This document shows positions 24,867 to 35,945 of a DNA stretch of 64,000 bases, in pieces (the stretch's first letter is position 1; the number at the start of each line of letters is the position of its first letter). The notes beneath the pieces were generated by a model. The model had not been told where the DNA came from. It was given only the letters and a program-made list of their open reading frames with translations, and made no database searches. The DNA lies in the NCBI RefSeq assembly GCF_963678635.1, contig NC_087064.1, forward strand, positions 12,739,989 to 12,803,988, given 5' to 3'. Position numbers and translations under genes: made by a program. This DNA is from Symsagittifera roscoffensis. Lineage: Eukaryota; Xenacoelomorpha; Acoela; Convolutidae.

Positions 24867-25256
24867 TCTATTCTTTTCAAGTTTGATTTGATTCGATTCT
24901 TTGACTCAAGTGAGTAATTTAAATGATCAATCAGGATCTAGAAAAGAAATCACGAATGTCACACTTGTCAGTTTCACCTTAACATATATCGTTAAAATTT
25001 GCTTAAAACAGTTCAGATAGAAAGATATTTATCCTAAAATTTGTTAAAATCAATTGGTTTCTAAAATTTTGGAATTCGACCTAAGATTGGACAGTCCAAA
25101 CTTTGGATCTATTCCCAAGATCGTCACTCAGTTGTTCGTGGTCACTAACCCCTACTTACCCATGATCTTAATAACCTAACACATAACATAACATAACACA
25201 CATATCACAAGTTACACACAACTTAATCTTTGGCCTAACACTCTTTCACACTTCAC
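24867..25256 (-). other. E1 ORF1-ORF2 gap
   Basis: About 390 bp of AT-rich sequence between the ORF1 stop and the ORF2 start, conserved in E2 (50019-50403). Contains a short (ATAAC)n-like run near 25170-25200. How ORF2 is translated (spliced RNA, internal entry or separate promoter) is not evident; I could not identify a convincing splice acceptor. Confidence 0.6.
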
Positions 25257-26576
25257 TCAGCCTATACTTAAGTAATATTTCTTATGTAGATATACTTGTA
25301 TGTTTGTATCAGAGAATATCACGTGTACAAGCGCGTACAATTCCCGAGGATGCAGTCTTCCTCTGTTTGGATCGTACACTGGAAGCGAGAGCTCCTTCAC
25401 GTCCATTTCCACAAGGAAGTCCCTCAGCCTCGTCAAAGACAAGACTAGGTTTTCTGGGTCCACGTGCTGCTTCTCGGTCGCCCTCGTTACCAAGAAGCAT
25501 AAGTACTTTCCCGGTATCTGCGACACCGCCGGAGGTAAGGCTGCTACGCCCCCTATCCCTCGTCTTTGCTTCCAAAGGAATTCCACGTTTTTGTATTCTC
25601 TCTTAAAATCTGCCGCTAACGCTGTCCTAAAACTCATGTCTGCGGTGATTGCTATCGCACATGTTCTGTTTGTGAGTATGAAATCACTGTCTGTTAGTAT
25701 TATGTTACTAGAATATTCATTCGGTAAATTAAAATATGACTCAACTACCCTGCCTATGCCAGGTTTCTTAGGTTCTTCGCCTGTTTCTGCTTCTAAGTCT
25801 CCTGTTTCTCTTGCTATTCTCAACTTTTTTATTATCAGGTTTTCAGTGTGGGTAAGTCCTACCCCCACTCCCCGGACAAAAATATCCATCGGCGTCCCCG
25901 TCGATCGCATACCGGATATCAAGTCAAAGTTAGAAGCTGGAATGAGAAGTTGTCCTTCCTGGGCAGCCCAGGAAGGATCATCTCGTTCGATCTTAATGTA
26001 TTTCGCGCTTTCACGATCTACGTCTTGAATCGTAACGCTGGTCTCTTTAGGGTCTGATGTCATTTCGTTCAGCCACTCTAAGACACGCAGGTTCGTCAGG
26101 TCTTGTTCATTTGACTGCTGTTGCTCATCGTCGAATTCTACCTCGGGTTTCGACCAGTCGTCAACCCACTCATCGTTGTGATCATCGACTATGTCAATGT
26201 CTTGTGACACGGTTATTTCCTCTAAACCCACTACTTCCTCCACTATTCTCTTCAGATCTATCCTATCCACTACAAAGTCGTCACCGTAAGGATTGTATTT
26301 CTTTCTTGGTCTCGTCCCGTCCTTCTGACGAGTCCGCATCGTGAACGGAAGATCTGGTTCCAAGTTCTTGGGAACCTCTATCTGTTCGGGATCCTGCCAA
26401 TCTTCTTCTGCGTAGGGTAAGGTTTCATCGTCCGCTTCGATCTGTTCGTTTGGATCCTGGTCCAATGGTGTATCCGTACCTTCCTCTACGACTTCGTTTC
26501 CATCGTTCTTCTCCCTGGTGCCTTTTTCATTGACCTCACAAGCAGGATCCATCATTAGATAATCCCCTTCTTCCAT
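25257..26576 (-). pseudogene. E1 ORF1 C-terminus: acidic linker and macro-like domain
   Basis: A 439-codon frame, the tail of Pol after integrase; a 1-nt insertion near 26635 separates it from the integrase frame. Residues 1-200 are strongly acidic (DDETLPYAEEDWQDPEQ, VEFDDEQQQSNEQ). Residues ~288-435 resemble a macro (ADP-ribose-binding) domain in strand order: ANSxx-like loss at the start, then ALAADFKREY, RRGIGGVAALPP, KYLCFLVTRAT, LTRLRDFLVEMDVKELSLPVYD and HVIFSDTNIQVYLH. The Gly-rich loop usual after the 'LSLP' strand is replaced by YDPNRG, so catalysis is doubtful. The fold call is by eye; a profile search would decide it. Confidence 0.7.
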
Positions 26577-28830
26577 GTCCGCAGGTATACACCAGTCTTC
26601 TGTCGATGGATTCTGTGGCTTGATGTTCTCGTAGTTGGGCGGCTCGGCCAGTACTCAGTCTATAAAAGCGTCCCTCCTGGTGCACCTCCGTAATCATGAA
26701 GGGTCCCCTCCATTTCTTTAGAAGTTTCTTTGTCCCTTTCGGTGGTATAACGTTCTGAAATACCCATACATAGTCTCCCACCGAGTAAGCTTTTGCGCCA
26801 GCTGCTTTCTTGTCGAATCTTTTCCTTTGCCTTGCCTGTGCTTGCTGAGTATTTCGTCTGCACAGATCGTTCAACTCCTGTTGACGTCTGATCACATCCA
26901 TTACGTAAACCTGTGGAGATGTCTTCTTTCCCTCATACTCTGGGTAGAAGAATGTCAAGGGTAAAGACTTCTCGTGCCCCGTCAGCATCATGTGTGGACT
27001 GACTCCAGTGGTGGAGTGTTGCGTGCTATTATAAGCTCCCATCACCTGTGGAAGGTATCTGTCCCAATCGGTCATGTACCTGGAACAATATACCCTCAGC
27101 ATCGACACTAACGTCCTATTCTGCCTTTCCACTAGGCCATTCGTTTGAGGGTGGTATGTCGTGGAGTGAGCCTGAGCGACCTGTGAGCGTCTCATAAGCT
27201 CTTTCGTAAGCTCTCCTACGAAAGCTGTTCCATTATCCGATTGAAACGTCATCGGACAACCATGTCTTGCTATCCACGTGTTGATCAGGTGCTCGCATGT
27301 CTCTTCCGCCGAGGCAGTTATGCAGGGCACGGCCTCTGCATACTTCGTGAAGTGATCTATCATGACCAAGACTTGGTTATAACCGCTGTCTGTCATGCAT
27401 ATCTTCTGGTGATCTATCTGCACCACCTCGTTGAATTCAGACGACTCAATCGATTGTAAAGGAAATCGTAATTTCCTTGGATCTTTGACCTGTTGGCATG
27501 ACAGGCACGCTGTTACCCATTTCTCACATGCCTTTTTCATTCCAGGCCACTCAAAGCGCTTCAGGATCCTCTGATACACTTTGTCGATCCCTTGATGGCC
27601 CATCTGATCATGCGACCTGAATAATAGTTCTGTCTGATAGAGTTGCGGCAACACTATCGCGTTATATTTGTATAAGACCTTGTCTTCTTCTCTTCTCCTG
27701 CAAGCCACGATCCCGTCCTTGTTCAGATATAATCTCCCCTCCTTCTGCATGAAGTATTGTCTCAGGATCCTATAGCTATCTTCTTCTAGGTCACCTTTGT
27801 CAGGTGCACCGTTTTCTATCCACCTTTTTAGGTTGCTTGTCATGCGATCATTTCTCTGCGCCCTTAGAAGGTCCGAGAGTCTGTATCTCGCCTTCAAGTA
27901 CGTCTTCATGACTCTCATCTGACTATTCAGCTCGTTGGGCTGATGTGTGTCTTCTTCCATCTTAACGCACCAAATCTTCGCCAACGGTTGTGTTTCTTGC
28001 TGAAACGGCTGAAGATCAGTCCTGACTAGCTCTTTTTGTGGCAACAGGCTTATCGAACGTTTCGATACCGCTATCGTTTCTAAGTCATCCGCTGCGTTGT
28101 CAAAGACTCTTTCGCTTGGTATTAGGTAGCGATCACTGTCAGGATCCTGGTACACCTCTCTGTCCAGGTCTCTCGCCCGAGTTTCCACTAGTAGCGTGTG
28201 TATCGCCAGTTGTGACAGTTCGGATCCCGAACTCGAGTTCCTGTCTGAATAGGTGTCCATTCCTGAGTTTCGGGAAGCATCATCCGTCGAAGAGGTTGTG
28301 CTGGAGACAGCACGCTCCTCCAGATCATGTCTGTGCTTTCTTTGCATCCACCTGAACTCCCCGGACAAAACCTTGTTCTCTGGGTCCTGCCTCTCATCAG
28401 GAATTTCCTCGTTTATCTCAGACTCCCCGGACAAATTTCCTTGTTCCGGGTGTTGATCTTGTGATTGCTGGTTCTTCTCCTCATCCTTCTCCCCGGACAA
28501 ATAGTCTTGCGGCAGATTTTGTTCTACAACTTCACCCTCTTTATCCCGGTCCACAAAGGTGACGGTTTTCTTTCGCTTGCTGCTCCCCTGTTCTTTCTGT
28601 CCGTAAGAAGTACTTGTTAAAATCTCCTGGGGTATTGAGGATACTAGTTGCTGAACTATTGTCCTACAATCCCTTTCGTTCTCTTCGTGCTGTCGTCTGG
28701 ACGGCATGATCTCCACCTTCTCACTGACTGTTAGCGATGCCACTGCTGCTGTCCACTCGGGGTCATCTCTGGTCACTTCTCTTTCTAACAATCCACCCAG
28801 CATCCGCATTACTTGTGGTGTAACTTGCAC
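26536..28830 (-). pseudogene. E1 ORF1: integrase segment
   Basis: A 764-codon frame. Residues 1-300 are a charged, low-complexity linker with three LSGE motifs. From ~405 there is an HHCC zinc domain (HDQMGH ... CLSCQQ), then the catalytic core with D (VVQIDH, ~472), D (FQSDNG, ~531) and E (GLVERQN, ~567); the last two are 35 residues apart (DD35E). A GPY/F-type module (KKWRGPFMI) follows. All integrase catalytic residues are present in this copy. Role: inserts the cDNA into host DNA. It is preceded by a TAG nonsense codon (TTG in E2) and ended by a frameshift. Confidence 0.92.
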
Positions 28831-28839
28831 CGTTTTATC

Positions 28840-30285
28840 CTATAATGAGAGGCTGTTTATATTCATGCGAGAGAGTTCTTGCTGGACCAGGTTCGAGCGC
28901 AGCAACAAATCCAAGGGGACCGGATCCTCCCTGGACAGGATCTTTATCTCAGCTGCTTTCTCTACAGGTAACTCAGGGTGCCCTGGAATTGGATGTCCTG
29001 ATTTATCCAACCATCTCGTTAAGGGAAGCGCTTCATAAGTTTCTTTGTCCAAAAACGAGAATCCCTCCTTTATTTCCGCCTGATTGGCCTGCTTCTGATC
29101 CAATCTTTCATAGAACTCAGTTTTCTTGCTGAGGCTGTCAGCATTCTGGTGTTTATCACGCATCCTATGTTCGATTATCATGTGGTAGCCATCCAGTCTT
29201 ACTATCCATCTACCAATATAACTCTGATCCATCGAGTAGGTCTTCAACCAGGATAACGCTCTGTTGTCCACGCGTAACTTGAAGGGAGCGCTCCCCAAGT
29301 ATGCACGGTACTTCTCCACGAAGGTGACTACTGCAAACATCTCTGCTTTTGGTGCGCCATATTTCATCTCTGTGTCACTCAAGACCTTGCTGCCGTATGC
29401 GATGGGACGGAGAACTGTTCTTCCGTTCCATTCTTGCTCTTGATGCAAGATTCCTGAGATGGCCACCACCGATGCATCTGTGTCGAGAACATACATGCCC
29501 TCTTCTGTAGGCATGCCCAGCACTGGCGCTTCGCACAGTTCCCGCTTTATGTTCTCGAATGCAACCTGTGCCTCATCGTTCCATTCGAACTTTTTCCCTT
29601 TGTTGCGCATTAGCTTCTGCATCGGGTACACCTTGTCCGCATATCCTTTAATGAATTCACGGTAATAATTGGCAAACCCCAGGAAGCTCATTAGCTGTGT
29701 GTCCGTCCTCGGAGCCTTCCATGTCAGCACAGCCTCTACTGCTTCCGGATCTGGCCTCACACCATGCCTGTCCACCATTCTTCCCAGGTACTTGATCGAA
29801 TCCCTAAGGATTTCACATTTCGATGGTTTGCATTTCAAGCCTGCTCTTTTCATACATCCGAAGACCTCATTGAGCCGATCAATGTGATCCTCCAGGGTCG
29901 GTGTCGCTATGACTACGTCATCCACGTAGCACATCAAGAGATTCCCGTACTTTTTGGTCACTCCTGTCAAAGCCTGAGCCATCAGCCTTTGAAAGGTTGC
30001 TGTTGCATTGCACAAGCCGAAGGGCATCCTCTTCCACTGGTACAACCCCAATTCGCACGCGAAACCGGTTTTTTCCCTATCCTTTTTCCGCAAAGGAACC
30101 TGCCAGAAGGCAGAACCTAAGTCCAATGTGGTGAAGAACTTGGCATCACCAAGTTTAGATAGGCTCTCGTCTATTCGCGGTATCGGGTACGCATCTTTTA
30201 TCGTTACCGCGTTCAAATAACGAAAGTCGCAACAAAATCTAAGCTGCCCCCTTTCTTTTTCGCCATTACTACTCCGCAAGCCCAT
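28840..30285 (-). pseudogene. E1 ORF1: reverse transcriptase and RNase H segment
   Basis: A 481-codon frame. RT motifs: GQLRFCCDFRYLN, YPIPRIDE, LDLGSAFWQVPL, MPFGLCNATATFQRLM and YVDD at 120-123. RNase H follows with LDTDASVVAISG, AYGSKVL and VDNRALSWL. The frame starts after a 1-nt deletion in a C-run near 30245 (five C here, six in E2), so its first residues are spurious. Typical Ty3/Gypsy RT-RH; the cytoplasmic particle enzyme that copies the RNA. Confidence 0.93.
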
Positions 30286-30368
30286 GGCGATTTCGAGGGC
30301 TCTATCATGTCGTATTCAAGCAACATTTCTATTTCCGCTCGGCACGCTTCCGATTTATGTGGCGTCAT

Positions 30369-30965
30369 TCACCTTGCGCCTTCCCTATGAGGAGCGGCGC
30401 CCTCTTCTAGTTCGATCTCGTGTTCGACGAAATTACAGCAACCGATGTCCGCCTTATGTTTTGAAAATACATCAGCGTTCCGATTTAGGAGGTCCCGCAA
30501 TTTTTCAAAATCTCCATCACCTATTTTCCCTTTTAGATGTTCTATTTCTGGCAAAACCGGTTTGTCAGAATCTAGTTCACATGACGAGGGGCGTTCCGGA
30601 AAATTCGAGCAGCTTGATAAGCCGTCGTCCGTTTCGGATTTCATTGAAAACAATTTATGAATAGATTTTAATTCATTGATTCTCTTTAAAACTTTATCTT
30701 TATTTGCATGATAAGGACAGTCTTTCACACTATATTTCTTCAAGTTTTGTGTCTCCTCATAGTCGGTCCTCATCGGCAAAGCGTAGCCAAGCTTCTTTCC
30801 ACGCTGGATTGAAACCGTGGTGTCCAGTGTGTTCAACAACACACTGACACACAGTCCGTTTCGCGTTACCGAGAAGCTCCGGCCTAAAATCACCGAACTC
30901 TGACTATTTGGATTTGGTACCAAGCAAACCTGTTTACTATCACTCAACGAATTTAAATTTCTCAT
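30369..30965 (-). pseudogene. E1 ORF1: protease-RT connector
   Basis: A 198-codon frame between protease and RT, ending at TGA (E2 has CGA) after HREGAR. It contains the segment leading into RT (CCNFVEHEIELEEGAAPHREGAR). No catalytic motif of its own. Confidence 0.8.
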
Positions 30966-30966
30966 T

Positions 30967-32448
30967 CTAAAAATTGCTACTACAGCTTGTCCTGGTTTTA
31001 ATTTTTATTTTTCTATCCAAAACAACTGGTACCTTATTTTTGTCTGTTATTATCCTATTAATTGGTCTCTTAACATACTTTCGGTCCGGGTTTCTAATCC
31101 GTATCAGACCGTTGTTCAAATCAATCATCACGTCAAAATTCCTGACAAAATCTCTGCCCAAGATGAATTGGTCGGCATCGTCCAGATTCTCTACCACCAG
31201 GAAGCTCATCCAAAGATCTCGTCCTCCCATGTGAAGGACTGTTATCGGTGTTCTTCCGGCTACGTAGATGGCTCCTCGATTGGCTGCGGCCAGTCGGAGA
31301 TTCGTTGGAATTAGATCTTCCCGCGTGAAGCCCATTCTTTCCCAAGTTTTTATCGGCATCACACTCACTACCGCTCCTGTGTCCAGAAGCCCTGTGACTC
31401 CGATTTTTGTTCCGTTGGTGTCGAGCAGATGTGCAGTCACATCTGCTTCGTATTCAATGTGTACTGCGTCTTGTTCCATCATGGCGTCATGGCCTATCCT
31501 GCGGACCTTGAGTTCCTCTTCTCCCAAATAGATCTGCCCTATTTGGTCATCATCCGTTGTTACATAAGTCCTGGTGTAGATACTGATCCCATCCACGTTC
31601 AGCATCACTTGATACGGCCCATAGACTTCTAGGTAGCGTCCATGAAGTTTCTTCATGCGAGGGCCACCCGTCCTTAGTAGTGCCCTCACAGCCCTCGACT
31701 CGGTGCGTGGCTCCATCTGCCTCAGATAGTCTGCATATGTGTCCAAATGCATCAAAGTGAACTCAGACGGTTCACTCAGATTTCTGATTACCTGATGCCC
31801 TGCCACCGAGATTATCGACTGTATTTTACTTCCTTGCGGTGCCATACCGAACCTCTGACCAGAGATAACATTAAGTTTCATACTCAAGCTGCTTGGTGTT
31901 TTTGCCTCTTCAACTTCCGTTGCTTCGAAGGCGTTCAATTGCTCCTGTAATTTTTCATTCTCCAGCTCGAGTTTCACCTTTTGCTCAATCTCCTTCGTCA
32001 CTAGTTCCTGTTGTACTCTATTTATAGCATCCCTCGCAGCTGCCCTATAATCGATTTTGAAGTCATCGGCCGCAGTTGCTGGTTCCGGTTCACGTGCTTC
32101 TTCTGTTACCGCTTGCATCTTCTTTGCTACCAGTTCTTGAGGTTTATCCTTTCTGCGTGCCTCCGCTTCACTCAAAAGTCGAGCCTTGCTGGCTTTCACT
32201 CCTGACAAAGCTTCTTCATGTCTTGGATGCGTGATGTCTGCCACCGCATCCCAGAATTGCGGACAATCTGATTTAAAATGACCTTCCAAGTTACAAAAGA
32301 AACACCTCGGGCCGAATTTTGCAATTACCCCTCTCATGAAATCCTCGTGATCCAACTCTGACGCATCTTCGTCCTCGAAAAGCCTATTGCTTTCATGCCT
32401 TGTTTGTAAGCTGGGCATGCTGACATATGATGGTCTGTTGAACTGCAA
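30967..32448 (-). pseudogene. E1 ORF1: second zinc knuckle and aspartic protease
   Basis: A 493-codon frame. The Gag-type knuckle CFFCNLEGHFKSDC (CX2CX4HX4C) lies near residue 50, then a charged coiled-coil-like region, then a retropepsin-type protease with GLLDTGAVVSVM (catalytic Asp at ~356) and the second conserved strand FILGRDF. It is joined out of frame to the Gag frame by a 4-nt deletion near 32382, and ended by a 1-nt insertion near 31005 relative to E2. Confidence 0.88.
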
Positions 32449-34859
32449 TTAGCACAAGAACGTCTCTTGTCCATATCATCCCTCGGTTTGTACCAATTGT
32501 TCCCTTGGTTTGCTGGACCGTTGTTAAAATTTCCATAATTGCTCTTGTAATATCCAGATCTCGAAGGAGGTTTCAACAAAAGATACTCTTTTGATTTGAG
32601 CCTCAACTCCTCTGGTGTTGGCGCATTAGTTGATAGTGGTGTGTAATGCGTTGCTAGCATCGTACGAAGTTCATCATTTTTCACACCATCGATGAATTTT
32701 GAGGCTACGGCCAGGTTCATCCTTCGGTTTGACTCATCCGGTTGGCTGCGTCTTCTCAGCATTTCCAAATCATCGAGAAACTTGTCTATTGTTTCATCTT
32801 CTCGTTGCCTCCATTTCTCGAAGCGCATCATCGCCTGGTGCCCCTGCACCCCTGATCCGAAACGGTTTAACAAGATTTCGAAGATTTTCTCAGCAGTGTC
32901 ACGTTGATACTGTTTCTTGGCCATGACACAGTTCAGGGCTGTCCCTTCTAAGTTGCTGGTGAGCGCGCTGCATTCCTGTCTCTCCGACAAGTCCTCTTCC
33001 TCGAAATGCAGCTTCATTACCTCTATCCAGGTATCAATACAGCCATCAGATTCGTCTTTGTAGCATCTTGGTTTCTTAAAGACTCTTCTGGACTTCTCAC
33101 TGCGTTCATTGGTTCTTGATAACCTTGTCAGGAATGTCTCCAAAGACCTGTTTAGAGGTTCAAATGCTGTGGCCATTGCCGTAGCATCCCTTGAGTGTCC
33201 TGCTTGAGTGTCCTCACACCTCGTCGAAGGCTCTGTATGAGGTGCATCCCTGCAATCCGAATCGCCGTGAGTGTTTCCCTCTTGACCTACATGACTCTTC
33301 TTCGGGCTTGCATGCCCCCAGTTGCCGGAATCACTTCTCCCAGTCGCATGTGTGCCTTGCGTTGGTCGTTCGTTAGAGGTCTGTCTGTTCCCCGTTGAAT
33401 TTGCTCTACTGTTCGGGCCCCATGCTGTATTACCCCTTGTGGCATAGCCTGATGAACTGCCCCTGCCTCTAGTGGATCCATACGTCTTCCTCCTTTGATG
33501 TTCATTGAAGTTCACCCTCGGTTCCCTGCTGGGACCTCCCGAGTTCGGCTCTCCTTCTTTTGGTCCACTCTTGCTGCTTAGTAGCCCGTCCAACCTATCC
33601 ATGATAGCCTGAGTTCGCCTCTCCATCATCGCGTCTATCTTTGTGTCAAGAGTCCCAAGAGACTGCTCTTGCTGAATTCTTAACTTCTCCATGTCGGCTC
33701 TTAAGCGTAACTCCCTCTGTTCCGCCTCTCTTGTCATTCGCGACAAGTTCCTTGTCATATGTTCGTCCGTTCTTTCTTTCAAGCGTTTTTCGCTTCTGCC
33801 AACTTCTTGTCTGTTGCGGTTTATTTCTTCCCGCAGACTTTCTCTTTCAATGTGAACTGCTCTTTCTAGTTCACTCATCCTTATCGACATCTGTTCATTT
33901 TGTTCTCCTAAACTGCCCACTATGTTGTTTAAGGCTTCCTCTAGTGCTGCCCCGTTATCCACGAGTGGCGTCACTAGTGGCGGTGTTACCCTGTCGGTCC
34001 CAGGTAACTTCGTGCTTGTCGAGATCCGGGGCTTGACTCTCTGCTTCAACGTCTTTTCATTATTTATTTCTGGATCCATTAACGCATTGCCTAGCCCTCT
34101 GGTTCTACTCTCTTCAGGTTGTGGCTCCGAACTTGTCCTAATCGCGAAGTCCTTTGACTGGCCCGGTGTGTTTGCCTCCTTGCTTATCGTTGTCACTACA
34201 CCAAATTTGTCCATGGTTCCAGTCTCTCTTCCGACGTGTGCCTCACTCTCCTGGATCGACCTATTGAGGCTGACTTGAGATCCAAAGTCCCCTTGCTCTT
34301 CTTCATCTTCCTCATCCTCCTGGGACTCACCAACGTTTCCTGCTCCTCCTCCCATGCTGAATGGAAAGAAGTTTCCTAAGGTGTTCTTCATTCTTTCTGA
34401 GAACGATGACGACGTTGTTTGCTTCCCAGTTCCGCTTGCCATCATAGTGTTGTCTGTCGGAGATCTTCTAGTTGCCGCTACTTCAGTTGAGATGTCGGAC
34501 AGTTCCGACATCTCTTCCCGATCCAATGTCCCAGTGGAAGTGGCAAAATCGTGGCCTTGTTCTACCGGAGTAGATTCACTCGCCAGCCTTCTGCCTCTCC
34601 CTTCCAGTCCATTTACTCCCTGGTTGTCGTTCATGGTATGGTCCGTATTGACCTCCACTTCTAACAGTTCTCTTCGCTCTTCAGAGGTCTTCTGACTTCT
34701 CGTTTCAACCATTCTGCCTGAAACCGTCTCCTCTTTATCGGACCGGGATCGCTTGATCCAATCCACAAAAGGATCGGTCATCGTTTTTCTTTGCTTTTCA
34801 GGTATGAATTTCCTAGAGCTATTACCTCGTTTTGGTATCCTTGACTTGTCTAGACTCAT
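32334..34859 (-). pseudogene. E1 ORF1: Gag segment
   Basis: An 841-codon frame from MSLDKSRIPKRGN, the ORF1 start shared with E2. Order: basic and acidic low-complexity N-terminus, a long charged helix (~300-400, coiled coil: LERAVHIERESLREEINRNRQ), an Arg/Gly/Ser-rich stretch, a Gag capsid-like helical region (~600-760: SDGCIDTWIEVMKLHF, MRFEKWRQREDETIDKF) and a CX2CX4HX4C knuckle at ~802. It forms particles and binds element RNA. The frame is lost after IGFS through a 4-nt deletion. Confidence 0.9.
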
Positions 34860-35313
34860 TCTCTATTTGTCACTTTTTAATGCCTATACTTAACTCGATT
34901 AATGCCTATACTTAACTCAATTCCTTATAGTTTTATTAACAATAATAATGACACAACACAATAAATTTCACCAGATTCTATTAAATAGTGACCACGAATC
35001 CCTGTATGTTGTCAGAGTACAGTTTGTATAAAATTTATTCACACTAACCGAATATCGGTGGTAAGATTTGAAAACTAGCACAATATGATGTTATCAGTCA
35101 ATTTAAAAGATAGTGTATTCACTACCCGATCAAGCACAGTTTATGTTGATTTAAAATCAAAAACAAATAATATATATTGACACAATATGAATGTATTATA
35201 TAAAAAAACGTATGTGTCTTGTACTCTTAGTCGGTCGCAGTACAATAGTCGAACCTGTCTTTTAAAGAAAAAGTTTTCCCTGCTCGGTGCTGCACCAAAC
35301 AGACAAAACTTTG

Positions 35314-35420
35314 AAGGCAGTAATTTTCTCAAGTGGGCGTCTATTGCACCCACCGAGTACTGTGTTACCTATCTGCCTTCGGACTGCCCGAGCTAGACCT
35401 ACTAAAATCCTCAGGGCAGT
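35314..35420 (-). other. foldable block in the leader, conserved in E2
   Basis: Nested inverted repeats: AAGGCAG (35314-35320) with CTGCCTT (35373-35379) enclosing GTGGG (35333-35337) with CCCAC (35349-35353), followed by ACTGCCC (35383-35389) with GGGCAGT (35414-35420). All arms are intact in E2 (e.g. 60517-60523 with 60548-60554). Possibly a structured RNA element for packaging or translation; that role is inference. Confidence 0.45.
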
Positions 35421-35649
35421 CACTTTTCCCAAAAACGTATTATGTTTCAATCCACACCAATGAATCACGCTCTTTTTAATTTAGACTTAGTGTCGCGAAT
35501 ATCCGAGTTCGGACCTGTTTTGTATTAGTCTGGTTCTTATTGAAAGGCAAGTTACCAGTGCAGTCACTGATACCTAGCCTGTGTGCTAATAACCTAATAC
35601 CTCTCACTTCTTAGTCTTTCTTTCGTCTACCTAAGTCCTTAATAAAACA

Positions 35650-35945
35650 ATACCTCTCCGGATTGGCACAAATAGGACCCTTCCGGATTGATAGAATCTA
35701 GACCCCTCCGGATTTGGACCCCTCTGAATTAGCAACTATAAAACCCCTCCGGATTCGGACCCCTCCGGTTTTGTGGAAAGTAAACCCCTCCGGATTCGGA
35801 GCCCTTAGCTCTGTCAAAGTAGCTTTTCGTAGTTTTCTTAATTTCAGCTTATACCCCTCCGGATACGTTCTGCGTTGCTTTTATGCTGTTTGAATTAACT
35901 GGGAAGGGTATAGAGTACTATCCTAGACCCCTCCGGATTGAAGTT
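35650..35945 (-). repeat. CCCTCCGGATT motif array in leader
   Basis: About nine imperfect copies of CCC(C/T)TCCGGATT within 300 bp (near 35655, 35682, 35702, 35745, 35762, 35788, 35854, 35931) with more near 36147, 36499, 36978 and 37237. The core TCCGGA is a palindrome. E2 has the same array plus one extra unit (60935-60965). The LTRs carry related copies (ccttccggatt, aatccggaagg). Confidence 0.8.

Noticed and set aside
25170-25205. ATAAC-like run as a functional element between the ORFs
   Set aside because: Short low-complexity sequence; conserved in E2 but not more than its surroundings.
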